A stretch of 64,000 nt of DNA from LBZV01 sp000993855. GTDB lineage: Bacteria; Patescibacteriota; Microgenomatia; Curtissbacterales; GWA2-41-24. Numbering within the stretch: position 1 is the first letter of the stretch; each line of letters starts with the position of its first letter. Under the pieces are notes generated by a model, which was given only the letters and a program-made list of their open reading frames with translations, was not told the DNA's origin and did not search any database. Below are positions 1 to 7,868 of the stretch, one piece after another. The position numbers and the translations under genes were made by a program. Location: the NCBI GenBank assembly GCA_964492425.1, contig CAZBKB010000002.1, positions 1 through 64,000 of the forward strand. The letters run 5' to 3'.

Positions 1-513
1 GAGTCTTTACCAAGATTTAAACGACAGCCCAAAGAATATAGAGGAAGGTTTGATGCTCCCATGCTTGTCGAAGTAAGAATTCCCTGGGAAAAACAAGCAC
101 AACTTGCAGGAATTGATGTATCCGAATACCTCGTAGCCAGAATCGACCAAACAAATCCATGTGACGAACGTTCTGAAACTCCCGAAGTACCTTATGCCGG
201 TTGGTTTAGCAAATGGGGACAGGAATTTCCCAATAAGATAAAGCCATTTGATGCAAGAAATCAACTAGCGGCTGATGCTGTGGGCGGCAGCCCATTTGAA
301 GGTGTTGCCCAACAAGTTCATCATCCGGAAGTTACAGAAGGTGGAAAATATTTTGACCTTATTGGTTATAAGGTTGGGTCAGACTACGTTCCGTGTCTCG
401 ACCGCTGGTATGGTAGACCGGAGTTGGATGCTCATTGGGGCGACGGTGCCTATGGCTACTTTCGTCCGCTCGTTCGCGGGAAAAAAATTGTGACTAGGCA
501 ATTGGCTTCTTGA
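1..513 (+). CDS. DGR variable (target) protein, 5' end outside window
   Basis: The frame is open from base 1 and an internal ATG lies at 61, so the N-terminus is probably upstream of the window. The last 35-40 residues before a short basic tail are the diversified region, with a W-x(2)-G-R-P...W-G-D...F-R-P-L pattern. DGR target proteins usually end in a C-type-lectin / formylglycine-generating-enzyme-like fold that displays the variable residues for ligand binding, and this tail fits that. Eleven codons differ from what the template at 794-899 would encode: four N to Y, two N to D, one N to H, one N to G, one Y to C, one H to R, one K to E. The protein is probably surface-exposed or a binding protein, but I see no signal peptide because the start is missing. 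Confidence 0.85.
   Translation, partial: ESLPRFKRQPKEYRGRFDAPMLVEVRIPWEKQAQLAGIDVSEYLVARIDQTNPCDERSETPEVPYAGWFSKWGQEFPNKIKPFDARNQLAADAVGGSPFEGVAQQVHHPEVTEGGKYFDLIGYKVGSDYVPCLDRWYGRPELDAHWGDGAYGYFRPLVRGKKIVTRQLAS
373..478 (+). repeat. DGR variable repeat (VR)
   Basis: This segment aligns without gaps to 794-899 at a constant offset of 421. It differs at 12 positions (385, 395, 400, 404, 409, 421, 427, 433, 445, 446, 451, 457), and each one is an adenine in the template copy (seven to G, four to T, one to C). None of the 81 non-adenine positions differ. The last 21 bp (458-478) are identical to the template and rich in C and G, as expected for the initiation-of-mutagenic-homology region at the 3' end of a VR. 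Confidence 0.96.
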
Positions 514-635
514 ATATTTTTGACTTCTTGTAATTTGGTTTCATTTTTTATAAATTATTCGTGAGAGTAGGTTAATGAACTAAAGTCCACGGATTTTAGT
601 CACCGAAATCTTCCAAAAACAAAAAATCACCAGAG

Positions 636-659
636 TTTTTACAACTAAGGTTGTAAAAA
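636..659 (+). other. Perfect 10-bp hairpin downstream of the VR gene
   Basis: TTTTTACAAC, loop TAAG, GTTGTAAAAA. It lies 123 bp after the stop of the variable protein. It could be a terminator for that gene, although no U-run follows on the plus strand. It could also be a counterpart of the hairpin or cruciform found just 3' of VRs in phage DGRs, where it aids retargeting. The distance from the VR (about 160 bp) is larger than in the phage case. The rest of 514-793 holds no gene that I can support. Confidence 0.5.
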
Positions 660-736
660 GAGTGTGATGTTTCTTGGGATGCTCCGTGTTTTTCTCTTTT
701 TCCTGCAATAAACAGGAGAATAAAATTCAGTAGTGA

Positions 737-751
737 CCCCGCCAAGCGGGG
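737..751 (+). other. GC-rich hairpin just upstream of the template repeat
   Basis: CCCCGC, loop CAA, GCGGGG, extendable outward through a GTAG/CTAC pairing at about 731-757. It lies about 40 nt before the template repeat, so it would sit in the 5' part of the template RNA. DGR template RNAs are known to be structured and bound by the RT-Avd complex. A role here is inferred from position only. Confidence 0.45.
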
Positions 752-793
752 AAGCTACGGTGAGGTTTATGTTTACGGAGGAAGACACAAAAA

Positions 794-899
794 GTTGGGT
801 CAGACAACGTTCCGTATCTCAACCACTGGAATGGTAGACCGAAGTTGAATGCTAATTGGGGCGACAATGCCAATGGCAACTTTCGTCCGCTCGTTCGCG
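794..899 (+). repeat. DGR template repeat (TR), non-coding template
   Basis: Intact counterpart of the VR at 373-478, holding 25 adenines in 106 nt. Eight AAY codons would encode Asn in the VR reading frame, the usual DGR arrangement because mutagenised AAY can yield many residues without stops. It is transcribed in the plus direction and serves as template for error-prone reverse transcription at A. It lies between the variable gene and the RT gene. No functional ORF covers it; minus-strand frames across it are shadows. Confidence 0.95.
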
Positions 900-917
900 A
901 TAGTCTCTCAGGAATTT

Positions 918-1286
918 TTAGGGTGAGTTTTGCTTGGCGGCACGAATCCATCCGCCAAGCATCTTGCCAATTTCTTGCAAAGTTGCTTGAAGTTCTAGAT
1001 ATTTGTTGTTTTTTACGGCTTGAGTGTCTTTACCAAGCCTTAGTAATACCTTTATTAAATCTATCTTGCCGCTTATTTGTGAAAGAGTTTTAACCTTATT
1101 GTCCGCAACTGGAATGGAAAACAACAGTTCAAAAGCGTCTAGCGTTAAATTGTCCAGTCTTTGGCCTAAGGTATACCGTTTGGTTTTAGGAAAAGTGGTA
1201 ATTACCTGGCTTAGATTTTTGTAAAAACCATAAAGTTTGGCAAAAATCGGGATATCAAGCGTGAAATCGGCTGGGGGGGGGCATAC
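918..1286 (-). CDS. avd: Avd-like four-helix-bundle DGR accessory protein, antisense, start unresolved
   Basis: The minus-strand frame is open from 1286 to the stop at 918. From residue 'DIPIFAKLYGFYK' onward it reads as a full-length four-helix bundle of about 113 residues: FPK-TKRYTLGQRL, LDAFELL, K-LSQISGKIDLIKVLLRL, YLELQATLQEIGKMLGGW. This is the bAvd / 23S-IVP-like family that partners DGR reverse transcriptases. No ATG, GTG or TTG precedes the conserved start in this frame; the TTG at 1124 would cut the protein in half. An ATG at 1284-1282 is one base out of frame because of a run of nine Gs (1273-1281); eight Gs would join them. The gene is opposite to the TR and RT, and ends 18 bp from the TR. 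It could be phase-variable, a fresh mutation, or a sequencing indel. Confidence 0.8.
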   Translation of the reverse strand, partial: VCPPPADFTLDIPIFAKLYGFYKNLSQVITTFPKTKRYTLGQRLDNLTLDAFELLFSIPVADNKVKTLSQISGKIDLIKVLLRLGKDTQAVKNNKYLELQATLQEIGKMLGGWIRAAKQNSP

Positions 1287-1328
1287 TTATAAGTTAAAAA
1301 TGCAAAATTCAAATTTTAAAATCTGGAA

Positions 1329-1377
1329 AGTTCTCAATTACATTCGAACAATATTCTTCGAGCGAAGTCGAGAAGTT
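1329..1377 (+). repeat. Dispersed repeat upstream of the RT (also inside the RT at 1903-1960)
   Basis: ATTCTTCGAGCG[A/T]AGTCGAGAAGTT occurs at 1353-1377 and again at 1903-1927 with one mismatch. A second module, AAGTTCTC...CGAACAATA, precedes it here and follows it inside the RT, so the two sites are permuted copies of one unit. The core is self-complementary (CTTCGAGC/CTCGAAG type). Similar palindromic repeats lie at 21857-21905 and 25318-25373. Confidence 0.6.
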
Positions 1378-1382
1378 CCCCT

Positions 1383-2423
1383 ATGACTCACTCCAGTTTA
1401 ATCTCAATTGAAAACCTTTTTCAAACATGGGAAGAATTTAAGTGTGGGAAAAGGAATAAAAGGGATGTCCAGGTTTTTGAAAGGCATCTTGAGGATAATC
1501 TGTTCGATTTGCATTTAGCCCTAAAGAATAAAAGCTATAAACATGGAGGCTATCTTGAATTTTATGTGAATGACCCTAAAAGGAGACACATTCACAAAGC
1601 GCAAGTTTGCGATCGAATAGTTCACCATCTGCTTTACAAGTATCTATATTCCCTTTTTGATAAAACTTTCATCTACGATTCTTATTCATGCAGGTTAGAT
1701 AAAGGCACCCACAGGGCTGTTAGGCGGCTTGAAAAATACACACGGATTGTTAGCCGTAATTACACAAATAACTGCTGGGCACTGAAGCTGGACATTAAAA
1801 AGTTTTTCGACTCGATTGACCACAGGATTTTATTAAAACTTATTGCAAAAAGTGTAAACGATCATGAGATCTTATCGCTGGTTAAGATAGTAATAGACAG
1901 TTATTCTTCGAGCGTAGTCGAGAAGTTAAAAGGAGAAGTTCTCGATAAAACTCGAACAATAAGTGTGCGACAGCAAGGTATCCCCCTTGGTAATTTGACG
2001 AGCCAAATCTTCGCCAATATTTACTTAAACGGACTCGACCAGTTTATTAAACACAACCTTAAGATAAAATATTACCTCCGCTATGCAGATGATTTCCTGA
2101 CTCTAAACAACAACAGGCAATATTTACACCACTGTTTCGAAACACTACAGCAGTTTCTCAGCAGGGAACTAAAGCTGGAAATCCATCCAGCAAAAGTCAG
2201 TTTAAGAAAATTCAGCTGGGGAATAGACTTTTGCGGATACATTGTCTTACCTCGCTACATCTTGCCAAGGGCAAAAACAAAAAGAAGGATTTTTAAAAAA
2301 GTTTTAAAGTCAGGAATCAACGATCAGTCATTGCAGTCCTATTTGGGTTATTTTTCCCATGCCAATAGTTATAAAATAACAGAGAATTTAGAAAATATTT
2401 ATTGGTCAACAAGTGAGATATAA
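1383..2423 (+). CDS. DGR reverse transcriptase
   Basis: 346 aa, the usual size for DGR RTs. It copies the template RNA into cDNA with adenine-specific errors, and the cDNA then replaces the VR. The catalytic aspartates are visible in LDIKKFFDSID (D137) and YADD (234-237). Motif 4 reads IPLGNLTSQ (200-208), the signature that separates DGR RTs from group II intron RTs. The C-terminal thumb (FCGY, residues 283-286) is present and there is no maturase or endonuclease domain. Residues about 174-197, just before motif 4, are partly encoded by a copy of the dispersed repeat at 1353-1377 and may be an in-frame insertion. ATG 1383 was chosen; no Shine-Dalgarno is evident. The gene ends 10 bp before alaS. 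Confidence 0.95.
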   Translation: MTHSSLISIENLFQTWEEFKCGKRNKRDVQVFERHLEDNLFDLHLALKNKSYKHGGYLEFYVNDPKRRHIHKAQVCDRIVHHLLYKYLYSLFDKTFIYDSYSCRLDKGTHRAVRRLEKYTRIVSRNYTNNCWALKLDIKKFFDSIDHRILLKLIAKSVNDHEILSLVKIVIDSYSSSVVEKLKGEVLDKTRTISVRQQGIPLGNLTSQIFANIYLNGLDQFIKHNLKIKYYLRYADDFLTLNNNRQYLHHCFETLQQFLSRELKLEIHPAKVSLRKFSWGIDFCGYIVLPRYILPRAKTKRRIFKKVLKSGINDQSLQSYLGYFSHANSYKITENLENIYWSTSEI

Positions 2424-2424
2424 T
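2419..2424 (+). promoter_or_regulatory. -10 hexamer for alaS (probably leaderless)
   Basis: A perfect TATAAT overlaps the RT stop codon and ends 9 nt before the alaS ATG, which would put the transcription start at or next to the start codon. I see no good -35 at 16-18 nt, so the call rests on the -10 and on the same spacing at other genes in the window. Confidence 0.45.
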
Positions 2425-2433
2425 TAACCTCAA

Positions 2434-4236
2434 ATGACATCGACTGAGCTCCGGCAAAAGTATCTGAAGTTTTTTCAGGATAAAGGCCATAAAATCATAC
2501 CCTCCGCGTCCTTAATCCCCCCAGAGGAAGCGGAACTCGCCGGTACCGAGCGTGTACTTTTTACAACTGCAGGAATGCATCCTTTGATTCCATATTTAAT
2601 GGGCAAACCTCATCCTGAAGGTAAACGCTTGGTAAATATCCAAAAGTGTTTAAGAACAGACGATATCGACGAGGTAGGAGATTCTGTCCATAACACATTT
2701 TTTGAGATGCTTGGCAACTGGTCACTCGGCGATCCTGCCTCGCCTGACGGCATCGGATCTGGCGGGTATTGGAAAGAGGAAGCAATTTCCTGGTCATACG
2801 AATTTTTAATCAATGAACTTAAATTGGACGCAAAACGCATCTATGTTTCTGTTTTTGCTGGCGATTCCGATGCCCCTTTTGATCAGGAATCATATGATAT
2901 CTGGCGCAAATTGGGTGTTTCCGAAAATCACATTTTTAAATACGGCAAGAGCGAAAACTGGTGGCCGACCGGCGGCGAAAAACCCGGGCCGCAGGGGCCA
3001 GACACTGAAATGTTTTACGACACCCTTCCTTCGTCAGGGCAAGTGAATCCTGCAAAAGATTCAAGTCGATTCGTGGAAATCTGGAACTATGTTTTTATGC
3101 AATATGAGCGCCAAGGTGACGGATCATATAGTGAACTCAAACAGAAAAATGTTGACACAGGTATGGGGCTTGAGCGCATTTTGAAAGTTTTACAAAATGC
3201 ACCGTCTATTTACGAAACAGATGTCTTTCTGCCACTTATGAAAAAAATCGAAGACATGTCAAATCATTTCAGTCAGTCATCAGCCAGGATTGTAGCCGAC
3301 CATATCCGCGCTTCCGTATTTTTAATATCGGATGGTGTTACGCCGTCAAACGTCGAACGCGGTTACATCCTACGCCGCCTAATCCGCCGTACCATTCGGC
3401 ACGCACCGCTTCTTAAAATCAAATCAGATTTTATTGAACCACTGGTCAAAACCATCGTAGACACCTACGAATCAATATATCCAAATCTTGTTGAGCATCA
3501 AAAGTTAATCGCCAAAACCTTACAAGATGAACAGCTAAAGTTTAAAAAAGCGCTTGATATTGGCACCAGGCAATTCGAAAAAATCACAGGCAACGTCTCT
3601 GCCAATGATGCTTTTGACCTTTACCAGAATTTCGGATTTCCGATCGAGTTAACGATTGAGTTAGCCCGCGAAAAAAATAAAAAAGTTGACACTGGTGGTT
3701 TTGAGAAATTGTTAAAAAAACACCAAGAACTTTCAAGGTCTGCTGGCCAAAAAACCAAAGGCGGCTTGGCAGTGCAATCAGACCAGGCAGCCAAACTTCA
3801 CAGTGCAACCCACTTAATGCATCAAGCGCTCCGTGATGTTTTAGGCAGTCATGTTCATCAAATAGGTTCACATATTACCGGCGAAAGGTTAAGATTCGAT
3901 TTTACCCACCACTCCAAAATGACTGATGAACAAATAAAGAGCGTTGAGGAAATAGTCAACGAAAAGATTAGCAAAAATTTGCAGATTAACAAAAAGATAA
4001 TGCCAAAAAAAGCAGCTGAAGAGCTGGGGGCTATCGGATTATTTGATGACAAATATACAGATATGGTAAATATTTATTATATGGGAACTTCTGCTGATAT
4101 TAAAAAGGCTTATTCTAAGGAGTTTTGTGGAGGTCCGCACGCTGCCTTAACTGGCGAGATCGGCAAATTCAGAATCATCAAAGAAGAATCTTCCGGCTCT
4201 GGTCAAAGAAGAATCTATGCTACAATAAACGAGTAA
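2434..4236 (+). CDS. alaS: Alanyl-tRNA synthetase lacking the C-Ala domain
   Basis: Charges tRNA-Ala with alanine in the cytoplasm. 600 aa against about 870 for E. coli. The class II catalytic core starts at residue 1 (ELRQKYLKFFQDKGH, then GTERVLFTTAGMHP). The editing domain is present, with the zinc/editing motifs HSATH (456-460) and CGGPH (565-569). The protein stops about 30 residues after CGGPH, so the oligomerisation/C-Ala domain is absent. The ATG at 2434 gives the standard N-terminus. The stop is followed directly by the ATG of the next gene. Confidence 0.95.
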   Translation: MTSTELRQKYLKFFQDKGHKIIPSASLIPPEEAELAGTERVLFTTAGMHPLIPYLMGKPHPEGKRLVNIQKCLRTDDIDEVGDSVHNTFFEMLGNWSLGDPASPDGIGSGGYWKEEAISWSYEFLINELKLDAKRIYVSVFAGDSDAPFDQESYDIWRKLGVSENHIFKYGKSENWWPTGGEKPGPQGPDTEMFYDTLPSSGQVNPAKDSSRFVEIWNYVFMQYERQGDGSYSELKQKNVDTGMGLERILKVLQNAPSIYETDVFLPLMKKIEDMSNHFSQSSARIVADHIRASVFLISDGVTPSNVERGYILRRLIRRTIRHAPLLKIKSDFIEPLVKTIVDTYESIYPNLVEHQKLIAKTLQDEQLKFKKALDIGTRQFEKITGNVSANDAFDLYQNFGFPIELTIELAREKNKKVDTGGFEKLLKKHQELSRSAGQKTKGGLAVQSDQAAKLHSATHLMHQALRDVLGSHVHQIGSHITGERLRFDFTHHSKMTDEQIKSVEEIVNEKISKNLQINKKIMPKKAAEELGAIGLFDDKYTDMVNIYYMGTSADIKKAYSKEFCGGPHAALTGEIGKFRIIKEESSGSGQRRIYATINE

Positions 4237-4854
4237 ATGGATCCTGCTGCCCCAAATAATCCAGATAATACGAATTCCAAAGAGAACAGTTCTCAAACAA
4301 CTATTCAGCCTGGACAATTTGTTGTTGCCGGCGAAGATGCCCCTCAACAAACGTCACCTGCCGTTACGCCTCAACAAAGTTCCACATCGGCGCCGTCAGT
4401 ATCTCTTGCGGGAGAAAGACAAATACCAGCAGATTCTCAGGTCACCCCTAATTCTGCAGCGAGTGGTGTAGGTACTCAACCGGACCCGACCCCATATTCC
4501 CAACCCGTATCAGAGCTGCCACAAGATCCAACACAAAGTATGCAGCAAGCTGTCGGAGGTGAAGAGCCTAAAAAAAGTGGAGGCATAAAAACAATATTGA
4601 CAATCCTATCATTTGCGGTTTTAGCTGGAATCATTACCGCTGTTGTCTATTTTTTTGTACTCCCAATGGTTCAAAAGAAGAAAGATGAATCTTTAGTAGA
4701 TGAACAAATAATAGAAACCTCACCTTCACCTCAAAACTCAGGTACTAGTACAGGATTTGGTGAAATACCAGAATCTACAACAACACCAGAAGAAACAATT
4801 AATCCTCCAGCGGAAGAAACGCCTGTTGACCCTCTGACAATTCCTACTCAATAA
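4237..4854 (+). CDS. Single-pass membrane protein with disordered tails
   Basis: 205 aa, family not recognised. Residues 1-110 are low-complexity, rich in Pro, Gln, Ser and Thr. One hydrophobic segment spans about 118-145 (ILTILSFAVLAGIITAVVYF), followed by a KKKD stop-transfer and an acidic Pro/Thr-rich tail of about 55 residues. The N-terminal part is probably cytoplasmic and the tail external, by the positive-inside rule. It starts on the base after the alaS stop, so translation is probably coupled. It heads a cell-envelope cluster that includes a sortase, but I see no clear sorting motif in it. Confidence 0.7.
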   Translation: MDPAAPNNPDNTNSKENSSQTTIQPGQFVVAGEDAPQQTSPAVTPQQSSTSAPSVSLAGERQIPADSQVTPNSAASGVGTQPDPTPYSQPVSELPQDPTQSMQQAVGGEEPKKSGGIKTILTILSFAVLAGIITAVVYFFVLPMVQKKKDESLVDEQIIETSPSPQNSGTSTGFGEIPESTTTPEETINPPAEETPVDPLTIPTQ

Positions 4855-4878
4855 TTAAAAGGGGATTGGGCAAAAAAG

Positions 4879-7107
4879 ATGGGTGTAAAAGATATTTTCG
4901 GCAAATTTTTAAATCACGAGCCTGCGGAAGGTGCCAATTACCTTTCTCTGACCTTAACACCGGATAAAATCTTAGCCTCTATTTGGCGTATTCAAGGAGA
5001 AAAGCAAGTTAGTTTTGTCGGCTACAGCCAAAAGCAATTCCATAGCATCGATAGCCTCATTCATGAAGTTGCGGCCGCAATTGACACAGCTGCAAAAAAT
5101 ATTACAGCAGATGTAGACCAGGTTGTTTTTGGTTTGTCTGATTACTGGTTCGAAGGTGGCAAACCTACAAAAGAGACGACAGATATTCTCAAAAACTTAG
5201 CCCAGGAACTGGAACTAGATGCTCAAGCTTTTGTGCCACTTGCTGCATCAATAGCTCATAGCCTTTCCCTCAAAGGAGAGTCAAAAAACGCAATTTTTAT
5301 TGGCGCATTTAAAGACTATACCGAAGTAAGCCTCATAAAAAATGGAAGCGCAATTAGCAGTGAGCACAAGGGGAAGGCAACTATTCAAGACATTTCTCGT
5401 CTAATTGACAAATTTAGAGAAATTCCCGACCAAATTTTGCCGAAACATGTTGTCGTTTTTGGCGACAATGCACTTGAACTGAAAAATGAGTTGGGTAAAA
5501 AAAAGGAACACTCGGTATTCGAAGAAGGAGCTACAATTGAAACCTTAACAAACGAAGAAGTGGCTCACTGTATTGCATATTCGCAAGCCGCAGATGTATT
5601 GGGAAGTGAACCGCAACTGGGTGCAGTATCGACACTAATAGCAACCCAGGAATCAGAAATCGATGAGGGAAAAGTTCAAGAGTTGCAAGAAAAGCCTGAA
5701 ATGGGAAAAGAGGAACTCAAGGAACCGGGTGAGGAATTTGATTTTAAAGAGGGTAAGGATGTGCTCGAAAACCCAGTGTCACAGTCGCAAGAAGACGAGA
5801 AATTAGCTAATGGCAACTTAACTTCACCATCTACAAATGATGAATATGCTGTAGAAGTAAATGAAAAGGCTCATGGCTATGAAACCCCTGCACAAAAGTT
5901 ACAAGAGTCTACAGGTACAAAAAAGGAGTCCTTAATTGAATCTATTCTTACGCTCAATTGGGTGTCAAAAATTACCAAGGGGAGCAAAAAAAAGATTCTA
6001 GCACCAATAGCGGTTTTAACTATTGTCATTTTAGTTATCGTATACATTTTGGGCTTCACAATAACTAGTGTAAAAGTTTTAGTTAAAGCCAGTTCAAGAC
6101 CAATTGATGACACGTTTGATGTTACAGTTGCACAAGGGGCTGCCCTGGATACTCTAAGGTCAAGAATACCAGGAGAAGAAACCGCAGCAACTGTCAAGGA
6201 TAGCAGTCAGGCTCAGGCAACAGGTATCAAGAAAACAGGTAACAATTCTAAAGGTGAAGTGAAGGTATTTAATTGGACGACATCCAAAGTAGATTTTGAT
6301 GCTGGTACAGTAATAATCTCCAAAAACGGCATCAAGTTCGAACTAAACTCAGATGTAGAAATTGCATCACGAAGTGCTTCATCGCCAGGAGAATCATTGG
6401 TTGGGGTTACAGCCCAAGAATTTGGAGAAAATGGAAACCTTTCAGCCGGAACCGAATTTACATTTCAACAGTATGATGAACTTTTATATAGCGCGAAAAA
6501 CGATATTGCATTCTCGGGAGGAGACGAGAAGGAAATCAACATAGTAACAAAAAAAGACCAGGATGACCTAGCAAAAACTCTTGAGAACTCATTAACCCAA
6601 AAAGCAAAAGAAGAACTAAAACAAAAGGTCACAGATAAAGAGATTCTCGATGAATCAATAGAAATAAAGGTGCTGAAAAAACAATTCGACAAAGACATAG
6701 ATGAGGAGGCAACAAGCTTCATGCTTGACATGGAGATCGAGGCATCCGCTCTTTCATTTAAAGAAGAAACACTTAAAGAATTTTTAGCAAAAATTTCCAA
6801 GGATAAAGCCGAAGATAATCTCGAATCTCTCCCGGATAATATAGAGATCTTAGAACTGGATGTGACAAGGGGCAAGGACACTCTAAATTTAGAAGGTAAA
6901 TACAGGGCTTATTTAGTGCCCAAAATTAATGAAGATAGTATTAGATCTACTATTGCTGGCAAAGGCCAAAAGAGCGCTCGTCAGCTTATAAAACAAAACT
7001 CAGAGATTTCTGATGTTGACTTTATCTTTTCGCCAAACTTAATCATATTTTCCTCGCTTCCTAAAAACAAAGATAAAATATCAATAAAAGTTGAAGCGAT
7101 TAAGTGA
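4879..7107 (+). CDS. Large membrane protein: actin-like N-terminus plus baseplate-J-like extracytoplasmic region (tentative)
   Basis: 742 aa. Residues about 20-250 look like an actin-fold ATPase of the PilM/FtsA sort (alternating strands, a FIGAFKDYTEVSL phosphate-loop-like segment around 140-152). A highly charged linker follows (about 255-350), then one membrane span (373-395, APIAVLTIVILVIVYILGF). Beyond it, TVIISKNGIKFELNSDVEIA and later repeats recall the baseplate J/gp47-like membrane proteins that are common in CPR genomes. Both assignments are by eye. A short gap with a purine-rich stretch (AAAAGGGGATTGGG) precedes the ATG. It overlaps the sortase gene by 4 nt, so the two are probably made together for an envelope or appendage structure. 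Confidence 0.55.
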   Translation: MGVKDIFGKFLNHEPAEGANYLSLTLTPDKILASIWRIQGEKQVSFVGYSQKQFHSIDSLIHEVAAAIDTAAKNITADVDQVVFGLSDYWFEGGKPTKETTDILKNLAQELELDAQAFVPLAASIAHSLSLKGESKNAIFIGAFKDYTEVSLIKNGSAISSEHKGKATIQDISRLIDKFREIPDQILPKHVVVFGDNALELKNELGKKKEHSVFEEGATIETLTNEEVAHCIAYSQAADVLGSEPQLGAVSTLIATQESEIDEGKVQELQEKPEMGKEELKEPGEEFDFKEGKDVLENPVSQSQEDEKLANGNLTSPSTNDEYAVEVNEKAHGYETPAQKLQESTGTKKESLIESILTLNWVSKITKGSKKKILAPIAVLTIVILVIVYILGFTITSVKVLVKASSRPIDDTFDVTVAQGAALDTLRSRIPGEETAATVKDSSQAQATGIKKTGNNSKGEVKVFNWTTSKVDFDAGTVIISKNGIKFELNSDVEIASRSASSPGESLVGVTAQEFGENGNLSAGTEFTFQQYDELLYSAKNDIAFSGGDEKEINIVTKKDQDDLAKTLENSLTQKAKEELKQKVTDKEILDESIEIKVLKKQFDKDIDEEATSFMLDMEIEASALSFKEETLKEFLAKISKDKAEDNLESLPDNIEILELDVTRGKDTLNLEGKYRAYLVPKINEDSIRSTIAGKGQKSARQLIKQNSEISDVDFIFSPNLIIFSSLPKNKDKISIKVEAIK

Positions 7108-7820
7108 ACTTAGATATATATTCAAAAGATCCCCCACGTCAATATGACTTCGAAAAAAGCAGGAAAAAAGACCGCATTTTCTCATTTTTTATTTTGGGAG
7201 TTGGTATTGCTTCAATTGTCTTTATAGTAGGTCCGCTATTAATTTGGTCATTCACGGCAATACAATTTACTGGATCTAGAATAGAGAATATGCCTGTTCC
7301 ACAAGAAAAGGTTTTGTCGCTAGCAAGTGGGGAAGTCATTGTACAGGAAGTCCAGGACGAAGATGGATTTTCTTATTTCACTACAGACTACAGACCACAA
7401 GAAGCACGCCCAAAAATTTTTTATGTCAGTATTCCAAAGTTGGGAATAAATAAAGCGCTTACAAAAGTTGACACACTGGCCTTTTACGAAAATCTCTCCC
7501 ACTTTCCTGGCACGGCTCTACCTGGAGAAGTTGGCAATGTTTTTATCACCGGACACTCTGCCCTGCCTCAATTTGCTGACCGAAACGACTTTAATACGAT
7601 TTTTTCAAAACTGTCCGATCTTGAAGTTGGTGATATAGTAGATGTTGAATTCGAAGGGAATAAATATCGCTATCTTGTTCAGTACAAAAAAATCGTAGAC
7701 CCTAAGGATTTATCTGTCTTAAAACCAATATCAAAAGGTGCAAAAAACCTAACCCTCATGACTTGTGTTCCACCTGGCACAAGCATAAAAAGAATGGTTG
7801 TTATAACCGGTTTAATTTAA
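7104..7820 (+). CDS. Sortase
   Basis: 238 aa, start GTG in a GTGA overlap with the previous stop. It has a cytoplasmic basic N-terminus, one membrane anchor (25-50), and a C-terminal sortase domain with the catalytic triad visible: H151 in ITGHS, C221 in LMTCVPPGT, R230. Sortases cut a sorting motif on surface proteins and transfer them to a pilin or cell-wall acceptor. The class is unclear (D/E-like by layout). No LPxTG-type substrate is obvious in the adjacent genes. Its neighbours are a membrane protein, a polysaccharide deacetylase and MltG, which fits a cell-surface role. Confidence 0.93.
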   Translation: MNLDIYSKDPPRQYDFEKSRKKDRIFSFFILGVGIASIVFIVGPLLIWSFTAIQFTGSRIENMPVPQEKVLSLASGEVIVQEVQDEDGFSYFTTDYRPQEARPKIFYVSIPKLGINKALTKVDTLAFYENLSHFPGTALPGEVGNVFITGHSALPQFADRNDFNTIFSKLSDLEVGDIVDVEFEGNKYRYLVQYKKIVDPKDLSVLKPISKGAKNLTLMTCVPPGTSIKRMVVITGLI

Positions 7821-7868
7821 AATTCTTGCTGCCTTTGGTATACTTCTTGGCACATTCTGCCCGAATAA

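Noticed and set aside
727..951. Minus-strand ORF across the template repeat
   Set aside because: It is the complement of the TR; no protein-like features, and the TR itself explains the sequence.
1383..2423. Group II intron or retron RT
   Set aside because: Motif LGNLTSQ, the TR/VR pair and absence of a maturase domain identify a DGR RT.
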